Positions 27,000 through 35,475 of a stretch of DNA of 64,000 nt are shown here, one piece after another. The stretch covers positions 1 to 64,000 of the forward strand of contig CAJTDL010000008.1 of the NCBI GenBank assembly GCA_910575035.1, read 5' to 3'. Position numbers and translations under genes: made by a program. The stretch's first letter is position 1; each line of letters opens with the position of its first letter. This DNA comes from Lachnospiraceae bacterium. Its GTDB lineage: Bacteria; Bacillota; Clostridia; Lachnospirales; Lachnospiraceae. The notes under the pieces are model-generated. The model was not told the DNA's origin and did no database searches. It saw only the letters and a list, made by a program, of their open reading frames with translations.

Positions 27000-29810
27000 C
27001 TAAACCATATTTTCATAACAGATAAAATTTCCCCAATAAGCTGGATTGTTATATAGCTGGTAATCCTGGGGCATTGCTTCCAATCTCAGGCGTATCCCCG
27101 CTGCCTCTGGCGGCAGCAGCTGTTCGTCTGCATCCAGCATCCCCAACACTTCTTTTACAGATACTGTGCGAAGGCGCGCCCTGGAAAAGCTGACGGCTTT
27201 GGGAACAGCCATCCCATCCAAAAGCCCTTGGTAAAAGTAAGACATAAACACCGCAGCAGCCAGGTCATCTGCCGACCAGAGGGCAGCAACCACATACTTT
27301 ACCCCGGCAACGCCAAAAGCAACATGGAGCCCTGTCTGCTGCCTGAGGCTTGTCAGAAGGCTGTTGCCTGAGCTGCAGGCTGACAGTACTGCCAGCTCTG
27401 TCCCATTCAGGCGCATTCGGCTAACCTCCTCTGCTGTCAGGATGCCATTGCCGCAATCCGGGTCTTCTACGCCTGTTCCCAGGTAATCCGCAATCCCGGA
27501 AAATGCCAGGGAACTTTCATACCAGGCATCCCCTCCATCCTGCTTGGAATAGCCATGGGTAGCAATATGCAAATAGCAGTATCCTGCCCTTACCTTGTCC
27601 TTTGTGGCGCTGCTATGGGTATAACTTTGGCTTTGGAACATCCCTGCCGCCTTCCTTGCCTCATAGCCGCTAAATGGGAGCGGCACAATCTGATCCCGGA
27701 TCCAGCGGGCATTCCTCTCTTCCTCCGATATGGCTGCCTCTTTCCCCAATCGTTTTTTTTCTTCCCTTTCTTTTAAGGAATAATCCGGATCCCCTATGGC
27801 GCAGATTTTCCCATTGCCGCCTTCTGGGTTCCAGTCCTGGAAAATATCCCGTAAGGACTGCCAGTACACAATGTCCTGGACTGTCCAGTCTATTGCCGCC
27901 GCATCCAGGATCACCTCAAAAGGCGCATTGTACAGCTCAAGGTCTGGGCAGATCCACAGGTGGCGGATATCCTTTAATATATCAGCAAAAGGCTCCAGGA
28001 TTTTGCCAAAAATCTTCTGGCTTAAAATCCTGCTGCCGCTTCCCTGTGCCTCCATCCGCTCCCCAAGCTTCTCCACCCATCTGCCGATCTCCCCCTCATC
28101 CTTTGTCTTTTTGGACAGAAAGCGGATGCCTTTTGTCCCTTTTGCAACTACAAAAATCTCTAAGACACGGATCCTTCCTTCCGTTTCAATGGAAATCTTC
28201 CGATTCTTATAGACGTCTGGCTCCATATAGAGAAATTCAATGACTGCTGTATCCTCCGGCATCCTTTCTTCCAATTGGGAAAACGAATAATAGGGAAAAG
28301 CATCCGGATGCTTTTCCCGCTTTATAACCTGCCCTGCATCCAATTGGTTGCGGAAGCGGATAGCCGTAGACAAAAGATTTTTGCCGTTGATACTGTATTC
28401 CATGCGTTTTTCAGGGCAGGCGATGTTTCCCACCGCCTGATAGGCAATTTCAAACCCCAGCCGGCATATCCCAAAATAATTTTCCATCTCTTTATTTTCC
28501 TGGTAATACTCTGCCATTGCATAATACTCCAGCATTTTATGCATCAGCCTGTCCACGCAGTCTGCAGCCTTCTCCTGTCGGCGCAAAACGCCGTATTCCT
28601 GGATCACCTCTATCATATTGATCAGAAACGGTATCCTGTCCCTCTCTGGAAAATCTTCCTCCAGAAGAACCTCCGAACATTGCCCCAAATGCCATAAAGC
28701 CCGGGATCTTTGGGATTTTGCCAGCCTGTCCCTCCTGTAACATGTCAGGTAAAAATTACTGCGCTCCCATGGCGAAAGGCCTGGAAAGCGCAAATCCCTA
28801 TAATATCTCTCCAGATATGCTGTGATTTCCTCCATCCGCTCCCATGGGCACTTCCGTTGCTGCAAACTAAGGCCAGACAAATAGCAGCTGTACACTCCCA
28901 GCATATTTTCCCTTATGGCCGAGTCCTCCCCATTTTCCCTCCAGGGACGTGCAATTCCCTTTTCCAGGGCTTCTTCTATCAGGCGCAAGGCAGAGCCGCT
29001 GTCTCCAAAGTTCATAAAAAGGTTACAGGTACTTACGACAAACTGATTGAGATCCCCCTGATTAACCCCTTTTACCTTACCGCCATGCATCCTTTCATCC
29101 AAAAACAGGCATATATCTACCGCCTGCAGATACTTGCCCTGAAACTGCAGATTGTCAATATATGTAACCAGCGCACAGAAACAGTAATTAGAAATAACAG
29201 GGGCGCACTGAGCAGCATCCCACACCTTCTCCAGGCATTCCTCTTTGAGTATGGCATGCCCAATATTCCCATAATACTGCCCCAGCATTATATATGCAAG
29301 GGCATACAGATCTGTATCATCCAAGGTATGCCGATGTTCCCTTTCCACAAGCTCTACAAGCTCCTGGGCAAGCTCCCCGTACTCTGGCACGTTCCCCATC
29401 TGCATATAATTCCGATGCAGCACGCTCACCAATAAACGCACATAATTTTCATGTACCAGCTGATAGGGGAGATGGGGCGATTCTTTTGCTTCCTTCCGAA
29501 GCTGCAGCAGCTTCCGGGTCGCCTCTCCCATATCTGTTTCTGAGCCATACCGCAATACATTGACAGCCTTCATATAATCCAGAGTCCACCTCTGAAACTC
29601 TGTTTTTACAGGGACTTCCTCTGCCTTAGCGATATATTTCCACATTTTTTCATATTTCTGCTTTCGCTCTGCCTGTATTGCCTTATTACAGTATTGAAAG
29701 ATTTTGTCAATTGTTGGATCTATCTGCAGAAGCCCTTTTGCCTCTTTTATTTTTTCCTTTTCCCTTCTGCCACTGAAAATCATCAGCGCCTGGCGCCGTA
29801 AATTACTCAT
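27000..29810 (-). CDS. CHAT protease with helical repeat N terminus
   Basis: The 936-residue protein has a long helical, TPR-like N-terminal half (about 20-520) and a C-terminal CHAT domain (about 650-930). CHAT domains are caspase-like cysteine proteases; the dyad is present as H752 (HIATHG) and C812 (LSACSSG). Similar TPR-CHAT proteins are effectors in bacterial immune systems, for example those activated by type III CRISPR. The start was set at MSNLRRQ, overlapping the lectin-like gene by eight bases, so translation is coupled. It is likely the executioner of the island; the activating signal and target are unknown. Confidence 0.88.
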   Translation of the reverse strand: MSNLRRQALMIFSGRREKEKIKEAKGLLQIDPTIDKIFQYCNKAIQAERKQKYEKMWKYIAKAEEVPVKTEFQRWTLDYMKAVNVLRYGSETDMGEATRKLLQLRKEAKESPHLPYQLVHENYVRLLVSVLHRNYMQMGNVPEYGELAQELVELVEREHRHTLDDTDLYALAYIMLGQYYGNIGHAILKEECLEKVWDAAQCAPVISNYCFCALVTYIDNLQFQGKYLQAVDICLFLDERMHGGKVKGVNQGDLNQFVVSTCNLFMNFGDSGSALRLIEEALEKGIARPWRENGEDSAIRENMLGVYSCYLSGLSLQQRKCPWERMEEITAYLERYYRDLRFPGLSPWERSNFYLTCYRRDRLAKSQRSRALWHLGQCSEVLLEEDFPERDRIPFLINMIEVIQEYGVLRRQEKAADCVDRLMHKMLEYYAMAEYYQENKEMENYFGICRLGFEIAYQAVGNIACPEKRMEYSINGKNLLSTAIRFRNQLDAGQVIKREKHPDAFPYYSFSQLEERMPEDTAVIEFLYMEPDVYKNRKISIETEGRIRVLEIFVVAKGTKGIRFLSKKTKDEGEIGRWVEKLGERMEAQGSGSRILSQKIFGKILEPFADILKDIRHLWICPDLELYNAPFEVILDAAAIDWTVQDIVYWQSLRDIFQDWNPEGGNGKICAIGDPDYSLKEREEKKRLGKEAAISEEERNARWIRDQIVPLPFSGYEARKAAGMFQSQSYTHSSATKDKVRAGYCYLHIATHGYSKQDGGDAWYESSLAFSGIADYLGTGVEDPDCGNGILTAEEVSRMRLNGTELAVLSACSSGNSLLTSLRQQTGLHVAFGVAGVKYVVAALWSADDLAAAVFMSYFYQGLLDGMAVPKAVSFSRARLRTVSVKEVLGMLDADEQLLPPEAAGIRLRLEAMPQDYQLYNNPAYWGNFICYENMV

Positions 29811-30609
29811 TATATTCGCAAATATAGCCAATTTTTCCGCTATAGTAGGAAAAATCCTGTAAAATATCCGCTGGTATGTCGTTCCATACCCAGCGCCCCT
29901 CTTGCTCATACCGGAACATTGCCATCACATTTTCCTCCGTATCGCCATCCCGGAAGCTGGGCTCATTCTGCATCCACTGCCCGGCGCCGTTCAATGCCCC
30001 TTCTGTAAATTCCCCATCTGTGCGGACCCAGTAATATTCTTCCCCTTCCGCCCGGGTTGCCCCAAGGAAAAACATTATTTTTTCCAATTGGCTGTCCTCT
30101 ATTTCCTGAATCATATAATCATACTCCTCCTGGCTATTGATCACTGCCAGATATCCCCCTTTTTCATTGCATTTCTTCAATGCCTCCGGCCAGCTGCAAT
30201 CCTCTACAATATACTCATACCGATGAATGGCGGATTCTTCTACGGGATCGCTGGAATTTTCTTCCAGGGCAGGATCTTCCTCACCGCCTTCTGCCCCATC
30301 TGAACTTTCTGCATTATCAGCCCCTGACAAATCCTCACTTCCTGCTTCCCGATCCTCTGTATCCTCTGCGCCCCTGGATTCGTCCTGCATTTCAGAAGAT
30401 TCCTCCCGCATGGCTGCTAACCTTTCTTCCTCCTCCTTTTGGGCTTCCTTTTCTTTTTGTTCCTCCAGAAACGCGCTGATTTTAGGCCCTGCATATTTTC
30501 CCCCAAAATACACGCCAACCCCTAAAACAGCTACGGCTGCCACTACAATCACTGCCAGCTTCAACGCCATCTTCCAAATATCCTGCCCCCGAAACCTTGA
30601 AAACTTCAT
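29803..30609 (-). CDS. Membrane-anchored C-type-lectin-like protein
   Basis: The 268-residue protein has one transmembrane helix (about 17-40), an acidic, Glu/Ser/Asp-rich linker (about 55-125) and a C-terminal C-type-lectin fold (about 130-268) with the typical starts SWPEALKKCNEKGGYLA and the WVWNDIP core. The topology puts either the lectin domain or the short N terminus outside. Such domains bind sugars or proteins; in bacteria they can be receptors or ligand-display modules. The ATG follows GGAGG. It is directly coupled to the CHAT gene. Confidence 0.78.
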   Translation of the reverse strand: MKFSRFRGQDIWKMALKLAVIVVAAVAVLGVGVYFGGKYAGPKISAFLEEQKEKEAQKEEEERLAAMREESSEMQDESRGAEDTEDREAGSEDLSGADNAESSDGAEGGEEDPALEENSSDPVEESAIHRYEYIVEDCSWPEALKKCNEKGGYLAVINSQEEYDYMIQEIEDSQLEKIMFFLGATRAEGEEYYWVRTDGEFTEGALNGAGQWMQNEPSFRDGDTEENVMAMFRYEQEGRWVWNDIPADILQDFSYYSGKIGYICEYNE

Positions 30610-30823
30610 ATGTACCTCCATTCTATCTGCTTTGTATGGTCCCAGCCCCTTACTCCTTGCCAGGTTCTCTACAAAACCCTGTCGCCTGTTACCGTTGTAC
30701 CTTCGCCGTTATCCTATTTCCGCTGCCACACAGATGTAACCGTACCCATCATTCCCCTGTCCTTCCCGCAGTACATATGTATCGCTGTGATGTTACATAT
30801 GCTCCGTTCTCCTGTCCTTTTCA

Positions 30824-31864
30824 TTACACATATGTAATATCCGCCTGGAATACATAATTATAAGGATTGAAAACATAGGAAATCTGGAACCCCTTACGGA
30901 GATAGGAGGCATTTTTTTTGAGCAGGCCGGCCAAATATTCCCCTCCGTTTTCTGGTATTTCCAACGTATCTTCAAACCTTACATCCATATAGGCCTGGCC
31001 ATCCTTTAAAAACTTCTGGGCATACAGCTCAAAGCTGCGGATGGTGCGGAAGTACCGTTTTTCCTTCACATAATAATTCTCCTTACTGGAGTTACAGCTT
31101 GGGTAATCCTCCAGTTCCCAATAATGGTTTGTGAGCATGGATTCGTCATCCAGATTAAAATACATATGGGAATAGTTTGTAAAATGATTGATCTCCTGCA
31201 GATCCCAGGTTACGTCGATATGGTAATATTGGCCGCCTAATTCTACCATATTCCATGCGTGCCCAATCCGCTGCCCATTAATATCACTGGAACCGCATAC
31301 AATAATATTTGTAATCCCCAGCTTATCCAACAGGTAAGAAACCCCCTTTGCTATCCCCTCGCAGACTGCCTGTTTCTTGAGGATAGATCCTTCCAGGGTA
31401 AATGCATCATAGGCATAATTCACAGATAATGCTGAAAAATTATAACGTATATTTTCTGTCATATAATCGTGGACGGCCATGCATTTCTGGTAGCTGTCCA
31501 TACCGTCTGTAATGACCTGCGATAAAATAAAATCTGCACTCTCCTCAATTTGCTGCTGCATTTGCACTGATTTTCTTTTATCATAAATATAATCCACTGA
31601 AAAAATATAGCCGGAGCCCATTTGCACAATGCTCATCTCATTGCAGTTAAAATAGAACAGCTGGGGCTGCTCCCAGATCACTGCCAAGATCACCTTTTCC
31701 ATTTCCTCCTTACTGGAAATTCCTTTGGCCTGCACCTTTTTCTGAAAGGAGGCAATGCCCTCCGCCACCGCATCATAGGCTTGCTGCTGCACCGGGGACA
31801 GATTGCCATAATGGTTCCCTTTTTTAATATTTTTTTGCTCTGCATCATTCTTCCAAAATCCCAT
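30824..31864 (-). CDS. Transglutaminase-like domain protein
   Basis: The 346-residue protein has a transglutaminase/peptidase core: Cys in KKQAVCEGIAKGVSYLL (near residue 165), His in GHAWNMVEL (near 205) and Asp in YHIDVTWD (near 219), so the triad is complete. No signal peptide or membrane helix is seen, so it probably acts in the cytosol. The C-terminal part (about 290-346) is unique. Such folds act as proteases, amidases or protein-crosslinking enzymes. A second potential protein-modifying activity alongside CHAT is a notable part of the island. The 214-base gap after it holds several CATATG palindromes. Confidence 0.8.
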   Translation of the reverse strand: MGFWKNDAEQKNIKKGNHYGNLSPVQQQAYDAVAEGIASFQKKVQAKGISSKEEMEKVILAVIWEQPQLFYFNCNEMSIVQMGSGYIFSVDYIYDKRKSVQMQQQIEESADFILSQVITDGMDSYQKCMAVHDYMTENIRYNFSALSVNYAYDAFTLEGSILKKQAVCEGIAKGVSYLLDKLGITNIIVCGSSDINGQRIGHAWNMVELGGQYYHIDVTWDLQEINHFTNYSHMYFNLDDESMLTNHYWELEDYPSCNSSKENYYVKEKRYFRTIRSFELYAQKFLKDGQAYMDVRFEDTLEIPENGGEYLAGLLKKNASYLRKGFQISYVFNPYNYVFQADITYV

Positions 31865-31898
31865 TTTGTATTCTCCTTATACTGCAGTATGCTATGCC

Positions 31899-32177
31899 TT
31901 AACGCCCATCATCATCGTCTTCCAAGTTCCTCCCGCCATTTCCCGGCTTCCTCTCTGGCGATGGATCCTTTCCATCGCCATCCTCGGTGTTTCCGGTGTC
32001 TGCTTTCTTCGCCTTTGCCTGTGCCTCTTTGTATTCCTTTTCATAGTCCCTGGGCGTATCATGGTACTTGTAATTGCCCTTAGAATCCACTTCAAATTGC
32101 TTCCAATAATCCTCCACTTCACCCTTTTCTTCTTTTTCCGGTTCCTCTTTAACTTCCTTCTTCTTAAACCATGACAT
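31899..32177 (-). CDS. Small charged hypothetical protein
   Basis: The 92-residue protein (start MSWFKKKEVKEEPE) is extremely rich in Lys, Glu and Asp, with a central WKQFEVDSKGNYKYHDT stretch and an acidic tail. It is probably disordered outside the centre. No family is recognised. Its place between the HerA-type ATPase and the transglutaminase-like gene, on the same strand with short gaps, suggests it belongs to the system, perhaps as a linker or inhibitor. Confidence 0.6.
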   Translation of the reverse strand: MSWFKKKEVKEEPEKEEKGEVEDYWKQFEVDSKGNYKYHDTPRDYEKEYKEAQAKAKKADTGNTEDGDGKDPSPERKPGNGGRNLEDDDDGR

Positions 32178-32287
32178 TTTCTGTACTTCCTTTCCTTTTC
32201 TGTCCTTCCCTTCCTTATCTGCGCCTTCTGCCCTTAAAAACAAAGTTCTTCCCTAAGCAGCAAAACGCCGCTCCCGTCCCCGCTGTG

Positions 32288-35200
32288 TTATGGATATAAA
32301 ATAAAATATGCCGCCTTATAGGAATAGGCGTCTGTCAAAATCGCATGGCGCATCAGCAGATGTTTCACCAATTCCTCTTTCTCAAAGTCCTCAATCTTAA
32401 AATAAGCATCCAGGCTTACCTTAATCCGGTTCCTCCAGCCGCGGGCTTCCGCCTTCATGTCCTCTGTGATCTCGTCAAACTTTTTCACAAATGGAAGCTC
32501 CAGCGGAAATACCTCAAACAAGTCCCCGCATCCCGCCAATTCATACATAAGCCGGGAGAACCGGCTTTCTGCCTGCCTTCCGTACATCCTCTGCACATCA
32601 TGGCGAAAATCCATCAGAAGGCTGCGGTAGAACTGCTTTTTCATATCGGAAATGCGCTTTTCCCGATTGATAATGGAATTTACCCATGACAGGTTGTATT
32701 CCCTGGCATCATGCTGCTCCAGCATTTCGCTGAGGATCTTCCCCAGCATCTCCTTTTCTGCATTCAGGTCATTTGCCGCTAAATGGCTTTGCTCATAATC
32801 ATTGCCACAGGGATCCACCATAGTGAGCACAGGCTCCTCCCATTCTGTCTGGTAGGTAGCGGACACCCCGCGGGGCAGCTTGCCGATTTCCAGGATCTGC
32901 TCATCGTTCAGCCCAATGGTGCGCCCCACCGCCTCAAAATCATCCTTGTCTGAAAGCTTCATTATAAACTTGGTGTTGGTATTCCGTATGGCTGCCACAT
33001 CCACCTCCGCCGGGGACTGGTCTATAATGACAAAGCCTTCCCCATAGGTCCGCATCTCCGCAATGGATTTTCGGATCATGCCCACAGAAGCCCCCTGCAC
33101 ATTCCCAGCCTCCTGGTTCTGATCCAGGGAAACCCGCTTCAGGATATTATGGGCTTCCTCTAAAACTGTCACATGGCGGAGCCTGCTGTTTTTGGGCAGG
33201 TTCTGCACCATCCGGTACTCATTGAGCTTCATCACAAGGACTCCCATAATCAGGGAAACTGTCTCATCCGACTGCAGGCGGCTCAGGTCAATAATGGTGT
33301 CCTCCTCAAATAAGATCCTGTCTTCTATGGACTTCCCGCTGCAGAAAATGCTCCCTACCAATCCCGTTGTCAAGGATTTAACACGGGTCACCAAAGAGCC
33401 TGTGTAATCCCCTTTTGTATCGGAGGAATAGGAAGAGGAATCAATAATCTCCGGCAATATTTTTAAAATGGTCTGAAAGGTTGGGTACATCCCATTCCCA
33501 TTCTCAAAGTGAATGGAATGGTAGATATCCCATCCGCAGTAATTATAAGATTTTTCAAAAGCGTCCTTCAGGATTGCCGGCATAGCGGCATACAATGGCC
33601 AGCAGGCGCTGAATACCTGCACCAGCTTCTGCAGGTGCTCCGCCACATGGATGCCCTCTGGAAATTCAAAGGGATTCAAATGCAGCATTTCAAAATACTG
33701 CTTATTGGTGGTAAATACATTGATCCCTTCCAATGCCCCAAACTGCGTCTTGTACTCCCCCTTTGCCGGCTCCACCACCAGAAAACGGATTCCCTTCCCA
33801 ATCAGCTCCTCCAGCAGGCGATAGGTGGTATTGGACTTTCCGGATCCAGTGGCCCCTGTGATAAAGCAATGGCCCGTCAGGCTGTCCAGGTTCAGCCTGA
33901 CCCGGTTTTTATCCCACACCGTCCCCATATGGTAGACAGCTCCCATGTCTGCCGTGCGCATGCCCTTAACCGCCTTACTGTCCGAGCGGTAGCGGATATT
34001 CCTTCCAAACTCCGCCGCAGTCACAATGCTCACCCCGTTCACTGATTTCATGGGCAGGCCAAAAACCAGGGGCAGCTCCATGCCGCTGACCAGGTTGGCC
34101 GGCGTCACGATCTGCTCCGCCAGAGTCTCCTCCCCATCCTCATCAATCAAAACTCCCTGGTATTCCACTTCAATGTGCTTTCCATACCGCAGGTATTCAC
34201 AGGCTCTGGAAGTCCGTTTCTCCCACACGTCCTTACTGTCATCCCACAGGTTCACAAAGGAATTTTCCACACTGGTCTGCTCCCCGGACATCAGAGCCTT
34301 AAAGGTATTGGCCGCTGTCAGCGTCGTCCGCTTATCCGAAGACGAGAAATAACAGGCCGCGTCAAACAGCCCGAAGGACTCGCTCATCCGGATCCGCCCC
34401 AGCTGCTCCTCAATCTTCTTCATGGTCTCCTGGATGGTCTTATTCTGCTGAGTGGTGGTCATGGTGATGGAGCTTCCATCCGTATCGCTGGTTCCTTTGG
34501 TCAAAGATTCCGTATCTGCATGGGAAGTCCCCTTGGTATCCGTATGCCCTTCATTTTCCCCCGTTGACCTGGTCTTAGCGGTCCCGCGGTTACGGCTGGA
34601 GTTGGTGCTCATGGAAAAAAAGCTGGTCCCATGCCCACGGCTGCGCCCCTTGGATTTGGTGTAGGAATCCGACCGGTTTGTCCCCACTGTATCGCTGACG
34701 CTGTCATTGACGGCATCAGAAAAGCCTTTCGACAAGCTTTCCGACACAGTCTGGGAGCTGTTTTCCCCATAGGCCAGGTTCTGGGTGGAAAATATGGACA
34801 GCGAGGTATAGAGCTGCTCAAATCCCCGCTTTTTCTTCTCTAAGGTTTCCTTTCCCACCGGGTCTGCAATAAACAGCGCCGTATACCGTTCGCCCGCCAT
34901 GGTATCAATGAACTTTTCCAGCCCCTGCACAAAGCCTTCCTGGCTGTCCCTTTTTCCTGGCACAATGGAAACAGAGGCAATGGACTTGGAATCATACTCT
35001 GTGGGGAAGCTGTCTGTCATAATCTTTTCCAGTTCATCTGCATATAAGGCGGACTGTTCGATCCCAGGGAAATTCCCTTTCAGGGATTTCTCCAAAATCC
35101 CCCGTGCCAGGATTGGCTGCTTCTCATCGCGGATCCCAATAAAAAAACGGATCCCTGTCTCAGAACTTTTAATCAAAAGCAGGACGCTGCTTCCTGCATT

Positions 35201-35449
35201 GGATAAGGCCGTATATACGGTTTTCAGCTTGTCCTGCACATTTTCCTTTGCATCATAACAGATTTTTGTGATTTCAATCAGATTTGTATAGGTAAACTTT
35301 TTCTCTTTTTCTTCTATTTTCTTGATCTCGCCCTTCCCCAGGTCGATCAGGTAATTCTTGCTTACAAACAAATCCGCATACTGTATTGCCCGTTCAATGC
35401 TTTTTTCTATATTCATCTGCATCTTCCGGGTCTCTATCTCATATGCCAT
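32288..35449 (-). CDS. HerA/VirB4-type ATPase with Ser/Thr-rich insert
   Basis: The 1053-residue protein has an N-terminal part of unknown fold (about 1-230), a low-complexity Ser/Thr/Gly-rich linker (about 231-335) and a P-loop ATPase of the HerA/FtsK superfamily. Walker A is GATGSGKS (532-539), Walker B HVTVLEEAH (759-767) and a sensor motif DQSP lies near 810. HerA-type enzymes translocate DNA or pump proteins as hexamers. A nuclease partner such as NurA is not visible nearby, which argues for a different role here. The ATG lies 26 bases after the GAP1-like gene. It is a core NTPase of the island. Confidence 0.85.
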   Translation of the reverse strand: MAYEIETRKMQMNIEKSIERAIQYADLFVSKNYLIDLGKGEIKKIEEKEKKFTYTNLIEITKICYDAKENVQDKLKTVYTALSNAGSSVLLLIKSSETGIRFFIGIRDEKQPILARGILEKSLKGNFPGIEQSALYADELEKIMTDSFPTEYDSKSIASVSIVPGKRDSQEGFVQGLEKFIDTMAGERYTALFIADPVGKETLEKKKRGFEQLYTSLSIFSTQNLAYGENSSQTVSESLSKGFSDAVNDSVSDTVGTNRSDSYTKSKGRSRGHGTSFFSMSTNSSRNRGTAKTRSTGENEGHTDTKGTSHADTESLTKGTSDTDGSSITMTTTQQNKTIQETMKKIEEQLGRIRMSESFGLFDAACYFSSSDKRTTLTAANTFKALMSGEQTSVENSFVNLWDDSKDVWEKRTSRACEYLRYGKHIEVEYQGVLIDEDGEETLAEQIVTPANLVSGMELPLVFGLPMKSVNGVSIVTAAEFGRNIRYRSDSKAVKGMRTADMGAVYHMGTVWDKNRVRLNLDSLTGHCFITGATGSGKSNTTYRLLEELIGKGIRFLVVEPAKGEYKTQFGALEGINVFTTNKQYFEMLHLNPFEFPEGIHVAEHLQKLVQVFSACWPLYAAMPAILKDAFEKSYNYCGWDIYHSIHFENGNGMYPTFQTILKILPEIIDSSSYSSDTKGDYTGSLVTRVKSLTTGLVGSIFCSGKSIEDRILFEEDTIIDLSRLQSDETVSLIMGVLVMKLNEYRMVQNLPKNSRLRHVTVLEEAHNILKRVSLDQNQEAGNVQGASVGMIRKSIAEMRTYGEGFVIIDQSPAEVDVAAIRNTNTKFIMKLSDKDDFEAVGRTIGLNDEQILEIGKLPRGVSATYQTEWEEPVLTMVDPCGNDYEQSHLAANDLNAEKEMLGKILSEMLEQHDAREYNLSWVNSIINREKRISDMKKQFYRSLLMDFRHDVQRMYGRQAESRFSRLMYELAGCGDLFEVFPLELPFVKKFDEITEDMKAEARGWRNRIKVSLDAYFKIEDFEKEELVKHLLMRHAILTDAYSYKAAYFILYP

Positions 35450-35475
35450 CTTTCCCTCCTATGGTGCTGCCGCAG

